From: Triplophysa rosa
Taxonomy: Eukaryota > Chordata > Actinopteri > Cypriniformes > Nemacheilidae
NCBI RefSeq assembly: GCF_024868665.1
Contig: NC_079907.1
Span: 16,797,223-16,861,222 of the forward strand
Reading direction: 5' to 3'
DNA: 64,000 nucleotides
Below, one piece after another: positions 35,529 through 46,800 of the stretch. The notes below the pieces were generated by a model. That model made no database searches and had not been told where the DNA came from. It worked only from the letters and a program-made list of their open reading frames with translations. Position 1 is the stretch's first letter. Each line of letters opens with the position of its first letter. The position numbers were made by a program, and so were the translations under genes.

Positions 35529-36463
35529 CTTCCATGCTGTACGAAATACCTCTAATTTAGTTTTCTTAAAGTTGCGCTCCATTTTTCGGGGCCGCTTTCT
35601 TTAGAGCCTGAGTGTGTTCATTATACTGCGGCGTGGGACTGCCATTTTTAATCTTCTTTAAACGTAGAGTAGCAACTGCGGCCAGTACTAGTTCTGATAA
35701 GAACCCACCAAATTCTTTAATAAAATCTGAGTGGTGCCCTGGAGGCCTATATACAAAAGCCAGAATACATTTTAAAAATGTTTTATCCTTAGTATTAGGT
35801 GTTGAAACATGAAGAACCATGACTTCAAAAGAATTGTATTTAGAGTTAGACTTCTGGGAAATGCTAATAGAGTTATTGTAAAGTGATGCGACACCTCCCC
35901 CTCTGCCTTTTAGACGAGGCTCATTTTTACAATAATAATCTTGGGGGACAGATTCATTTAAAGTAATATAATCATCTGGTTTTAGCCATGTTTCTGTCAA
36001 ACAGAGCATGTCTATTTTATGATCTGTTATCATATCGTTAACAATAAGTGCTTTATTAGAGAAAGATCTAATATTTAGCAATCCGAGCCGTAACAGTTGA
36101 TTATCTGTATTTTGTTCATGTTTAATTTGTTTAACGTTTATTAAATTACTTTCAAGAGGTTTACGCATTATTTTATGTTTGCTAATCCGGGGGACAGACA
36201 CAGTCTCTATTTTGTGATGTTTGGGAGAAAGGATTATTACATGTTGTAGATTTTGTGTATTCTGCGACGTGAGACGGCAAGCAGACAGCTGGTTAAGCCA
36301 TTCTGTCTGCTCCCTGACCTGGCTCCCAGCGAGACAAGCTTTAGCATTAGCATTATTAAGACTTTTTGCCATATTTCTAGACAGGATGGAAGCCCCAGCA
36401 CAGGAGGGATGGAGACCATCTCGTTTCAACAGGTCAGGTCTGCCCTCAAAACTCTTCCAGTTA
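35529..36463 (-). pseudogene. LINE copy 1: end of ORF1 esterase and N-terminal endonuclease
   Basis: On the minus strand from 36,463 this reads the end of the SGNH/GDSL-type esterase domain of ORF1 (KRDGLHPSCAGASILSRN, with the Asp-x2-His catalytic block), a linker, then the start of the APE-type endonuclease (LGLLNIRSFSNKALIVND, LTETWL with its metal-binding Glu, GRGGGVASL, LAFVYRPPG). An in-frame deletion of about 420 bp joins SELVLAA to VATLRLKKIKNG, removing the GDFN and SDH catalytic blocks that copy 2 retains. The open frame of 287 codons (35,566-36,429) therefore fuses pieces and has no nuclease. It is cut by hAT-C at 36,464 and by hAT-B at 35,529. Confidence 0.85.
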
Positions 36464-37236
36464 CAGGGTTCTTACACCTTTTCCAACTTCAAAATCCAGC
36501 ACTTTAAAAGCACTTTTAATGTGTGTTTTTATACTTTTCCAGTCACTTACAACTGCGTTAATTACATGCTGACATATATATATACTGTATGTTCCTATGT
36601 AGATAATCCATAGTTATACTGTATGCCAATTATATGTAATTATACTATATACTAACTATACTCAATTTATTCCATAAAAGACTTGAGCAAATTGTCATTT
36701 AACTCACAAAGCAGACATCCTATACAGTACTGTGGGCACTCATTTGTAATTGATATGATTTGACCACATAATATAACACACAAGAAACACGGAAAGAACA
36801 TGGGTGCGAATTATAGGTTGCCGCAGCATCACAAATAGAGAATCGATCAAGTTTTTCTTTAAATTTAAAACAATTTTTGCTCATTAAAATGCAATTAATA
36901 TAATACTGTTCCTATGTAATTTGTTTTGAAAATTAGTCACCAAATGTGGGAACAGTCGGTTGTAAGCTTTCAAATGATATATTTAGTTTGTCAATATTAC
37001 TTTAGGATAAGACTAAGGTACTGTTTTAACAGTATGGAAAATGCCCCACCAGTAAATTTGTGACAGTTCAGAAGAAAAAACATTAACTGGTTATCATATC
37101 TATCATATGTATTTCAATCTTAAAGATATTTGTTTAACATTACGTTATAAAAGTTCCCTTGATTGTATTGTGTTCAAACTTTTGTGTAGTGTTAAAAAAC
37201 TAAAACAGGAATGTATTTCTCGGTTTCAATACAAAG

Positions 37237-37250
37237 CCACTAGATGGCGC
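37237..37250 (+). promoter_or_regulatory. CTCF-like core motif in hAT-C
   Basis: CCACTAGATGGCGC fits the CTCF core. A second match in the same orientation lies at 37,620, 383 bp away and within the same transposon. Confidence 0.45.
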
Positions 37251-37391
37251 ATCTACGCCATTTATACCACACAGCACCCAACCCCCACCCCGTCACAAAA
37301 ACATTTTGCACTTTACGCGGGTGATCCCAGCGAGCTAAAAAAAAATTAAAAAATCTTTATTTATACGAAAAAAATCTAATCCCTGATATCG

Positions 37392-37637
37392 TTAACATCG
37401 TATTAGCACTTTGTTGTTTGATGAAAGAAAGAATTCGCGACACTGCAGAATTCGCGACACTGGCCCCATGGTGAAGAGCTGCACGTCCTTTTTGCATACT
37501 TTGCAGGTGGCCACTCGAGGATTTGGTCCACGTTTTAGCCATAATTTGTAATTTTCGTCCTCCAGCCAACGAGCATTGAAACGGCAAACGCCCGGCATAT
37601 TTTCATCTCCTACTCTGATCCACCAGAGGGCGCACAT
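37392..37637 (-). pseudogene. hAT transposase N-terminal zinc-finger fragment
   Basis: The frame reads GVCRFNARWLEDENYKLWLK then CKVCKKDVQLFTMG, which resembles the N-terminal module of fish hAT transposases (an FN-x2-WL block, then C-x2-C followed by a hydrophobic MG segment). The histidine half of the finger is lost where an 18-bp tandem duplication (GAATTCGCGACACTG twice, about 37,431-37,466) occurs. No catalytic DDE domain follows, so the element is non-autonomous. Confidence 0.5.
37620..37633 (+). promoter_or_regulatory. CTCF-like core motif in hAT-C (second)
   Basis: CCACCAGAGGGCGC is a close match to the CTCF core. It overlaps the start of the antisense hAT zinc-finger scrap. Confidence 0.45.
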
Positions 37638-37886
37638 CCAAAAGACTGGCAGATAACATTATAGCCACGCGCCGATTTTTTTCGTATTTTTGTTATGTGC
37701 AAAATGTATATATTATTTCAAAAGAAAAATTCTCCGTAAAATTGCGAATTATTATGAAAGCAACGAAATTAAAGTTTTAGGCAGTTTTAAGCACTTGATC
37801 CCAAATCCAATCAATTTTCTAACCTTAAAATGACTATATTCAAATTCAATCATTTTACAGGATTTAAAGCACCCATACGAACCCTG

Positions 37887-38485
37887 AGTTATTTATAAAA
37901 ACTATATAATTCTGCAGGCACCACTCAGACAACCAGCCATTTAGTGATGATAATCTGCTATAAATCTCATCACCACGATAAGCAGTGAGGGGGCCAGAGA
38001 ATATTACAATGCCTGACATCGTGCTTGCGAGCTCACACACCTCTTTAATGTTATCTTTTGTGATCTCCGACTGACGGAGTCGAACACCATTTGTGCCGAC
38101 GTGAATAACAATTTACGATTAGCCTTAGCCAGCACATTTAAATTTGACTTGATGTCAGGCGCTCTGGGTCCCGGTAAACATTTGACTATGGTGGCTGGTG
38201 CCTCTATGTTAACGTTCCGAACAACAGAATCACAGATAACTAGGGCACTTTCAGCAGGTTTCTCAGTCGGTGCGTCACTGAGCGGGGCAAACCTGTTCAA
38301 GACTGTAATCTAGACAGTTGAGTGATGTTTTGTCCTGTGACTACGCCGTCTCACAATCACGAAGTTTCCTAGCTGCGAGGAATTTTCAACCGGAACTGAG
38401 CTGTGTGCGCTAATGTTGCTCGCATCCGAAGTGTTTTCTACGGTCGTTAAACTCTTACTATCCTCAGATAAAGATTGGATGCGAG
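37887..38485 (-). pseudogene. LINE copy 1 ORF1: linker and SGNH esterase
   Basis: CR1/L2 LINEs often encode an SGNH-fold esterase in ORF1. On the minus strand, after the LTR target duplication, the text reads RIQSLSEDSK (coiled linker), a TAG stop near 38,312, then the esterase: LVICDSVVRNV, where the family has Gly-Asp-Ser (here Cys replaces Gly), CLPGPRAPDI, and after a frameshift IVIHVGTN, the SGNH block with the conserved Asn. The catalytic Asp-x2-His lies beyond hAT-C in the next segment. Frameshift and stop make it a pseudogene. Confidence 0.82.
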
Positions 38486-38980
38486 TGTCATGGTTCTGCT
38501 CCATCTTGTCTTGCTTTTCTTGATCTTGTGGCAGAGCCATGGCAGAACCTCTTGTTTCATGTGGAGAGAGGCGTTTTGGCCCTTTTGGCTTGCCATACTC
38601 TCTCCAGGTCTCGTCATTGTTCCTGCCATCTTGTTCCCTCGTTAGTGCTCATTATTAGTTCATGCCCCGCACCTGTTACCTCTTGATTTATCCCCTTTAT
38701 AATGCCCTTGTGTTTTCTGTCCCGTGCTGGTTCATTGAGTGTCACTCGTTGGTTGTGGTGAGTTCAGGTCTTGTCAGTGTAGTCTAGTCTTTTGTAGTTA
38801 TGTTATCTTTAGTCTAGTCAGTCCGTGTTCTTGTTACCTGTCATGTTATACCCTTGTATTGTTATTTTACTCCCACGTGGGTCTTTGTTTTGTAGTTTTA
38901 TTATTAAAAGTCTGTTAACCCCTTACCCGCTGTCTGCGCCTGGGTCCTCTCTCCGTGTCTCACCTCCCCGTTCCGTGACA
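38486..38980 (+). mobile_element. Solo LTR (495 bp) in LINE ORF1
   Basis: The sequence starts TGTCATGG and ends CCGTGACA (TG...CA, with inverted ends) and is flanked by a perfect 5-bp target duplication GCGAG (38,481-38,485 and 38,981-38,985). Internal signals fit a plus-strand LTR: TTTATAATGCC (TATA-like, about 38,696) and TTATTAAAAG (poly(A)-like, about 38,899). No internal retroelement sequence remains, so it arose by LTR-LTR recombination. Removing it and one GCGAG rejoins the LINE coding text. Confidence 0.9.
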
Positions 38981-39124
38981 GCGAGACTCTAATTCTAAGA
39001 TCTTCTCTGTCAGCCTAACTATTTCCCTGCAATTATCGCATATAAAACCCTCGCAGCTGAAAGAGAAGGCTAAGCTAAACATATGACATGAGGTGCAAGT
39101 AACAATAATAGGAATAGAAGCCAT
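38981..39124 (-). pseudogene. LINE copy 1 ORF1 N-terminal cysteine module
   Basis: Minus strand, starting at ATG 39,124: MASIPIIVTCTSCHMFSLAF then SFSCEGFICDNCREIVRLTE. Two C-x2-C pairs with spacing of a small zinc module precede a leucine-rich helix (LTEKILELES), the usual N-terminal layout of ORF1 in L2/CR1 elements. The frame is interrupted after ELES by the solo LTR and resumes at 38,485. It probably binds element RNA; the role is inferred from family layout. Confidence 0.78.
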
Positions 39125-39620
39125 AACTCACCGGATTTGAAGTGCAATTCCAACTTACCAAGGTTTCTCGATGAATCGTAGTACTCGCTTAAAAAGAGAA
39201 ACAGTTAGCACACAAGACAAAACAGAGGCAAGATGATATTCCACAGTGTAAACAGAAAACACGCTATTGCTATGCTAAGGGCGTTAAGTTAACTATCAAT
39301 TTTGGTTTAGAATCTTCAAGTAAATAACAAGAACAGGGTTATTGAGATATCAGGATAAGTTAGCAACGACAATGATAAGTAACGATAATAAAGTAATAAA
39401 ATACACTAATATTAGAGCGAAGTGTAAGTGCAGGGATACAAACAAACCACCTGCAGCAATGCAGACAGGAACCGGAAACACAGGTCTGAAAAGCCTTTTA
39501 AGATGCGCTTGTTATTACATCTCTGGCCCACACTCCAGTACAGTAGGTGCGGATATGCACCTCAAATGTGCCACCCACCATCAAAAAGTAAAAGAAGAAG
39601 AATTACGTCACACGATCATG
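39125..39620 (-). other. LINE copy 1 5' UTR (approximate)
   Basis: This is the non-coding sequence upstream of the ORF1 ATG. The distal part (about 39,480-39,610; GGTGGGTGGCACATTTGAGG on the minus strand) looks like the start of a fish LINE leader. The precise 5' end cannot be fixed without a second full-length copy. Confidence 0.5.
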
Positions 39621-42600
39621 TCAATATGGCGGACGATGTCCAGGTAGTTTTCATACTACACCCATTCAGGCAAAACAGTACGTACCCTTTTAGCCCTCAT
39701 TAAGCAAGTACTTACTTAAATTAAGAATCTCCTCAGTGAGTCGCGATTTCGGACACAGCCATAATCTGCTATTTTTCACTTGTTTGTGTAACCATATAAA
39801 AAAGACTACCAGGCTGCGTTTCAAAGATTTTTAATACCTGTCTGTTGATGTAGACCTGTTTAGTTTAGATGACAAGAATTAATTAGGCTTAGCATGTCTT
39901 TACCTCTATCTAACAGGGTGGTTCTAGGTCAAAATAAGGTGAAATGTTTGGCTATTCAAGACCACACAGACCTTCACTTTCTTTCTAAGGAACTGCATGG
40001 TCGTCAGTTTCATCGGTTCCCCAACATTTACACAGTATCAAATAACACAGACTCTTTTAACAGCATCAATTAGATCTACTAAATGAAATGTTCTTGTTTA
40101 GTTTTCCTCCTCTAATTTAGAGAGACAAAATCAATTAAAAGCTGATACTGCCCAGGTCTCTCTGGTCTCTTAATGAGCATATCCAGGCCATTACAAGCCT
40201 TGTTTACCTACAGACCTTAGCCCGACAGTGGCTTGCTTGAATTTGGCTGTCAGTTTTACAAACACACTGCTTCTTGTGAAATTTGACAAAATCCTTGACA
40301 CACAGGCCGACTTTTTGTCTTGTTGCAGTTGAAGGTTTGAAGGAGAGTCTGGCCAGATTAGTCTTTGACTAAACTGCTTAAGGTTGCGTTCCAGTTTACA
40401 GCATATGTTGGCCAAGAATCACCTATTCAGACAGGAAAAGACTGTCTGACTGGCATGTGAAATGGTCAATGACACATGCCGTTTATATAATATATCTAAT
40501 AATATATAATAGATGGGCATAAAAAGATAAATAATGGACTGGAAGTCTTCCAAAACAGTTACAGTAACTTCTGCAATGATCATACTTTCTATGTATCCAT
40601 ATAATAAATATATGTACCTGTATACAAGTACAGAATTTTTACAGAAATTACGTATTGCTTGTGGATATCTAGTTAAATGTGTCTAGTTTTAAATGTGCCT
40701 TTCATCTCGTTCTTAAAATCAATTGCTTTAACAATTTGTATAGCTTGTAGACTTCAAGCTGACTCACTGTTAAAACAAAGCTATATGTCATTATTCCCGA
40801 AGTTGTGTATAAAGTCAACCAATAAAATGTCCGTTTGCAAAATAAAGAAAGTGCTTACAATTGTTGTGTGCAGTATACCTTATAGACGGTCAGTGCAGGG
40901 ACTGTGGGCGGTCCGAGTGCTAAACAACATTGGGGGAGATGGGGAGCAAAATAAGGTTAGGTCCATGCACTGGCAGTACAGTATCTGCTACATTTAAACA
41001 TACAAACTTACAATCAAATGTTTCTTAGAAAAAATAAATAAAATGTGCGTCACCTGGCAGTTCTGCAGTAAAGCAGATCCCTGTGCTGATAAACTGCTTT
41101 TTGGGTTTGAAATCTGATTATCTGAGCTGTAGCTATTACTCCACTTCACATTTAGAGCACTTTATTTCTGAAGTACATTAAAGGTTGTCAGCTAATAGCC
41201 AGACGCTGAAGACTGACATACAGGTTAATGCTTGTGTCACTGTAAACAGAGAATGCCTGACCAATCCCATTTCAGGGGCTCCAGGTCTCAAGTGTCCCTT
41301 TAATTCAATTTAAAACCACTCTTTATAAATAAGCATACCTATACATGCAGGCCCAAGAAACGTTATTCTCTCTGACACTCTGATGTGTTTACTGCACTTA
41401 TCTGGCTAACACAGTCCAGAGTGAAGCGAGAGAGTCCATTTATATAATCTTGAAATCTGTTCAAGAAGAAAAAACACCCACTCACTTTCTCACTTGTTTT
41501 TATTTCTCATAAAACTTTGGGTGTTCACCAATAGTTGAATGTGCGCACAGATGGTTAGTTTTGTCTAACCTCTTGGTAACAGGAGAAAATAGTATGAACA
41601 TTTCATAAATGCATATTTATTGTGACAGAAATACTGCTGTGCTGACATTCAGTCTATATCATAATAATTGCTATGTATATTGATTCATATTGGTTATATC
41701 AGCTAGAAATTAGGGTTGTCAAAGTACCATAAACATATCTTACAGTACTATAACAGCTGAAGTATCACGATACCAAGTAGTGGTGCTGTGTCATGTTCAT
41801 AATTGAAATCTACAAAATAAACCAAATTTCCTCAAACAGATCTAAATGAAACATTTTGTATTTACTATAGTAAACTGTATTATTCTGTACAATATTTTGT
41901 AGTATTAACTATAGTAATTACATAAATTGAAGCAAATACTGTAGTATATTTTAGTACTTACTATGGTAAGACTCAAAAACACTAGTGTCTAGGAATTTTA
42001 TTTAAATAAAGTATACTACAACATTTTTCACGTTGGAACTAATTCAAGCGTGTGACAAATTTAATTTATAAAGCAATGTTTATAAAAGGAAATATTAAGC
42101 TTACTTTAAATGTTAAACTAAAACGGTTAGAATCAGTCAATCATTCAACGACTGATTTATTCATGCACGAAACAAGGGTGTTTTGAAGCTTTTGCATCGC
42201 AATGCTACCGTAGCACTGGTATACCATGCAACCCAAAGTAGTGATCTCTGCAGCTCGAAGACCTGTAAGTGGGAGGAGCTTACGCCACGAACTGTAAGTG
42301 CACACCGTTGGTTTATCTTTAGGCTCATTTTGCAAGCAGTGTGATCAATAAGTTTATGACGCTGTACAGTACGTGTGAAAGGGCCTGTTCGTATGTGCAC
42401 ATGTGAGTGTGTACTTTTCTGAGAAAGCATGGCTCTCTATCTCCGCCCTGTTCTGGCACTGTCTGCTCTGTGACCAGACAACCTTTCTCTGTTGCACACA
42501 CAACACAAAAGGGATGGTGGGCGAGTTTTCTCCCTCACAGACTTATGCAACCAGGTCACGGTCTGGTCCCTTAGAGGTCACTCTGCAGCAAAAGCCAAAC

Positions 42601-43443
42601 TACCAAACCTTCACAACAGACCGCCTCATTCCCTGTTGGACATGACCCAGTTAGGTCCATTATAAGTGGAAAACCCTGATTACTGCGTACTTGCACTCAA
42701 TGTTCAGACTCGATTCATTGAACTTAGATGAAAGGAGGTCGATGTTTCTGCTGATTTTTTTATCCAAATCTCAATGCTGGGATGGGGTTTCTGAATCATC
42801 CAAAGCGTGCCTACGCTGTCACCAAAACTACTCCTTGATTTTCCTGGATCGTCCAGGAACAGATTGCTCCTTGCTGACTTTCTAATAGAAAAGAGTAGAA
42901 TGATTGAAATTTTAACCATGACAAAATGGGGAGTAATGTCAATGCGTAGTCAATCATTTCTGTGATTGTGTTTTTGGCACTGATAAAGTGAGTGTATGCT
43001 TGACTTGTGGTGTCTTGTGTTGCAGGGTTACCGTGGCAATAAACAGGCCAAGCATGGCCCGCATCGTAATGGACCTCCCATATGCATGGCAGCCAAGTTT
43101 ATTATAAAAACGTTGCCACCTTCAACAGACCACATGCTCTGTTATTTGTTTTGATAGGTCTCTAACCCCGTCCATCACAGCTGTGTTGATTCCCAGGAAG
43201 AAATAAAAAAAGTTTAAGCTGTCAGTTAAAACGGAACATTTGGAGGAGACAAACATTTTGTGGTAAAGTGGGCCTTTGTTGAGTTTCTCAAGGTGATAGG
43301 CAGTCTACTGCCCAGGACCACAGCTAATGAAAACCCAGCAAAGTCTTTTCACATTTTACCCACTCTAGCATTTCTCTCTCTGGTTCTGTCTGATTCTAAA
43401 AATGGTGTGATTTGGCAGTACCTTTCCAGTGGCCAGCAAACAT
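39621..43443. other. No gene recognised; AT-rich non-coding DNA
   Basis: No coding region or bounded transposon is supported. Self-complementary TACTATAGTAA-type sequence at about 41,866-41,970 looks like a decayed palindromic MITE. A TATATAATATATC tract lies at about 40,485-40,510. Confidence 0.5.
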
Positions 43444-43448
43444 AACAG

Positions 43449-43870
43449 TGTAACGAGCGAGACACTGCAGAGAGAGTAGAGATTCCAAGTGCAGGTTGTT
43501 TATTAAAAGCCAATCGGCAAACAATCCAATGACAGCAGGCAAATCGTAGTCAAGGGCAGGCAGATAAATTCAAAAACCATGAGACAGTCCAAACAAATGA
43601 CAAAACAAGAGGGTAATCCAAAATCAGTAATCCAGTAGACAAGCACAATTGTCATAACAAGAAACACGAACACGAACTATGGCAAGAAATAATGAAACGC
43701 TCAGTATGCAGTAAAACTGATAATACTTCACCAAGTATACATGGTACAGACATGGCTTAAATACAGCTCAAACAGGAAGTGTGTGAATAGTGAGAGAGTC
43801 CATAGTCTATAAGGGGAGTGGGGGCCCCCTGGTGGAAGGGATGAAAGGGCAAAATGCCCATTCCCTTACA
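43449..43870 (-). mobile_element. Solo LTR (422 bp)
   Basis: The plus strand begins TGTAACGAGCGAG and ends CCCTTACA, flanked by a perfect 5-bp duplication AACAG (43,444-43,448 and 43,871-43,875). On the minus strand a TTTAATAAAC poly(A)-like signal (about 43,498-43,507) lies near the end and TATTTAAGCC (about 43,757) serves as a TATA candidate, so minus is the likely orientation. It is a different family from the LTR at 38,486. Confidence 0.88.
43823..43835 (-). promoter_or_regulatory. CTCF-like core motif inside a solo LTR
   Basis: On the minus strand CCACCAGGGGGCC is a near-perfect CTCF core. It lies about 35 bp inside the LTR, upstream of the TATA candidate in the LTR's own orientation. 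Confidence 0.5.
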
Positions 43871-43875
43871 AACAG

Positions 43876-46800
43876 ATTGTTGAGAGGAAATTGTTCTGGT
43901 CGCTAAGTAATGGGTTTCCTCCCCATCGAGGGATGAGAGTCCACAGCAGCATCATTCACTTTGCCCAGGGCCACTGAAATCTGTCACCTCACATCACGCA
44001 AAATAACAGCCCTAATGGTTTGAGTACTAATGCTCAGGGGTGGCTCTGTCTTAATTGAGAATTAAGTGCTCTTAGTGTGGAGCTTTCTGCTGAGGTCGAC
44101 AGTGAAGCTGTAGGAACAGAACAGGCACATGAAGTCGGGCCAGGTATTACGGAAACTGCAAATATGAATTCATCTAGGAGGGAAAGACTTACAAAAATGA
44201 GTACTTGAATTTTGCTGATTTTTAGGCAGATTAATGCAATGTATGTGATTTGGTTGTTGCGAGGAACAAATAGAACCCATTCAATCTTAGAGTTTAAGGA
44301 CATTGAATGTGTTTTGTGCTTTATACTATGAGCCAAATAAAACAGGACCCGATGTAATTTCCCCCTTTTAATGATATGTTTAGTGAACTTTAGTGCAACG
44401 TTTTATCAAGCACCACCAGCTTCACCAGATTTTTTGCTTTAATTTTTTTCCTTTAGGCTATTTCTTTTCTGTTTTTTTTCTCGTATGCCTACTGCTTGTA
44501 CTATGTTTAATGTAAAATTGCTTTGCGACAATACAAAAGTTTGGAAAAAATGCTATAGAAATATTAGATATCTAATAAATATCTAATTTATTAGAATATA
44601 TGTTGCATAACAGAACTAAGCTTAATCAGCTCAGTTAACAAATAAAGTCAGGGGGATATTCTAATATTCATGTAAATTAATTTGCTATTAAAAAATGTTT
44701 AAATGTATTCAAATGTAATTTATATGTATTGAATGTAAGATACATTTTTAAAGTATAAGACCCTGCTCGTGGATTGAAGTGAAAAAAATTATTCTGACTG
44801 ATTTTTGAAGTCATATTTCTTTAACCAATAGCGTTTTAAAGGGAGATGTTTTGAACCAATTTACATAATATTGCCAGTTTGCGTATTTTAAAAGCTATTT
44901 TTAATCTATGAAAAAATTATACTTACCTAGACAAATAATCAACCATCTATAACTTTTCAGTGCATTTTTGTATTTATCTTATAAGACCAAACAATGTTTT
45001 CTGAAACTCTTAATAATTAACAGAAAAAAAGAACAAAATAAAAGGACCACTAAAGACCAAAAATGTTGTTTGTATTTGTCTCCAGAGTGCTTTTCACTTT
45101 TTCTACCTTTTGGCTGTGAAACCATATTCCTGAAGCTTGGCTACACCTGACACCCGTTTCAGTGTTTGACAAGCTACATGACTAGTTTCAGTGTTTGACT
45201 AGCTACATGACTAGTTTCAGTGTTTGACTAGCTACAATGACTAGTCACAGCAGCTGTATGACTGATGCATTGCTTTTACATCATTTTTCTTTTTTACTCA
45301 AAAAAAAATCACAAACTGTTAACTATGTCATGAAATATCTGAAATTCCGATTGTCAAATATGTGCATGTGAATGTGTTTTGTTGTTTAAACACTTATAAT
45401 GATCGCGTTAGTTGAGCTATAAACGGGCGCCGCCATGTTTGTTTCTGCCGTGGTATGAGATCTGTCGGATTTACATCACGTGAATTCATCCACTTCTCTT
45501 AAAAACACAAACGTAAGTGCCTGGTGAACTGGTAGAAGAATTGAGTGATCTTAACAACTGCTTAAATTGCAGATACTGTGTCTGATCTGAATAAAACATC
45601 TGTCAAATTACAAGAGATTGTTATTGCCGCTTTCATAGACATCAGTGTGTATTATGCAATCTCTATTTTGTGCTTGTAGGCACGTGTATGTCTGAAGCCT
45701 AAATTAAACATTATGTGGTTGAAAGCACTGCACAGTTGTGATATGTGACAGGATTGAGTCTGTCTCTGGCTCAGTGCCAGCCAAAGCGATGAATGTTCTA
45801 ATCACACCGGTGTGATCGTACGCGTCAAAGGGTTAACAACATTATGAAAAGTGAATTTAAGACATTGAGGACAGGCTGGAACCCTGCAATTGACGGAAAT
45901 CCGTCGTAGACTCGCTGCAATTAACGGAAATCTGTCGTAGCGACGGAGAACTTTAATCCATGCCCTGCTGTATACCTAAAGTGTCCAGGTCACACATACT
46001 TGTCTCTCATTACAGTAAGGATATATTTGTATAATTCTTTAAGTAAATCTTGAAAAAAAGGAAGAAAAGCACACACAATGCTGCATGCTGTTTACAGTCA
46101 TAATAATAATGCTTGTGTGAAGGACATTTTGAGTAATCAATCTGAAAGCAGATGAGGAGAGGCTGATATTTTATAATTTAGTGTAGATATACCAGCTCCC
46201 TTCAAACAGAAAAAGTTGTTTTTTTCATAATTTTCCATAATCCTTAAGTGAACCTCTAATACTAACGCTATTGCCAAGAAGAGCGAGGGAAACTCCTGCT
46301 GCTGATATTTATACTATCCAGTTTACCCCTGAAATGGTATAGCTTTAATCATTTAGACAGTTAATAACCCAGATAATACTCTTATATTTGTTTATTCAAG
46401 AGCATTATACAGCCGACCTGAATATCAAGTTATAAATAATTTTAATATTGTTCAGCCATGACACATGATTACCCCAAAATAGCAATTATTGGTCATGTAC
46501 TGTTATTTTTTTGTTTTTCTTTTTAAAAATGATATTCGAAGAGGTATTACAGTCCGTAATGTATTTATGCTATATTGATTCCTCTGTATTTATGATCCTC
46601 AAAACTGAATAGGTAGTGTTTTTGGCACACATCTTTAGTGAGTTGCGGTGCGTTGCATGTGGCAGTGTGTGAGTTGTCATGACATGGTTTGTTCAGTTCA
46701 CTGCACACATACTAAACCGTATTAGACACCCTATAAATCGTGGTGCTCTGAGAAAACAAACAGTAATCACGATACATAGGTGACTGAATGTAAGAGAAAA

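Larger units (their letters stand above)
36464..37886. mobile_element. hAT-C, hAT-like element with transposase N-terminal scrap
   Basis: The ends CAGGGTTCTTACACC and, on the other strand, CAGGGTTCGTATGGG are imperfect inverted repeats of the hAT type. AGTTA flanks both sides (36,459-36,463 and 37,887-37,891); this is shorter than the usual 8 bp, so part of the duplication has decayed. The LINE reading frame is restored across it. It is 1,423 bp and carries a zinc-finger scrap and two CTCF-like motifs. Confidence 0.75.
23622..39620 (-). mobile_element. L2/CR1-like LINE copy 1, split by five insertions
   Basis: One non-LTR retrotransposon reads from its 5' UTR near 39,620 down to its (TTGAG)n tail at 23,622. 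The LINE segments are 23,622-25,873, 28,786-29,074, 30,284-30,531, 35,529-36,463, 37,887-38,485 and 38,981 to about 39,620, together about 5 kb, a normal full length. Between them lie DIRS copy B, hAT-A, hAT-B (itself nested), hAT-C and a solo LTR. Domain order is ORF1 cysteine module, ORF1 SGNH esterase, endonuclease, RT, 3' UTR. The 5' limit is inferred from the end of recognisable leader-like sequence. The copy at 55,565 is the same family in opposite orientation. Confidence 0.85.

Noticed and set aside
44034..44336. 100-codon minus-strand ORF in unassigned sequence
   Set aside because: It has no domain or compositional support; chance open frame.
45156..45243. CRISPR-like array
   Set aside because: The 29-bp units are directly adjacent with no unique spacers; the context is eukaryotic.
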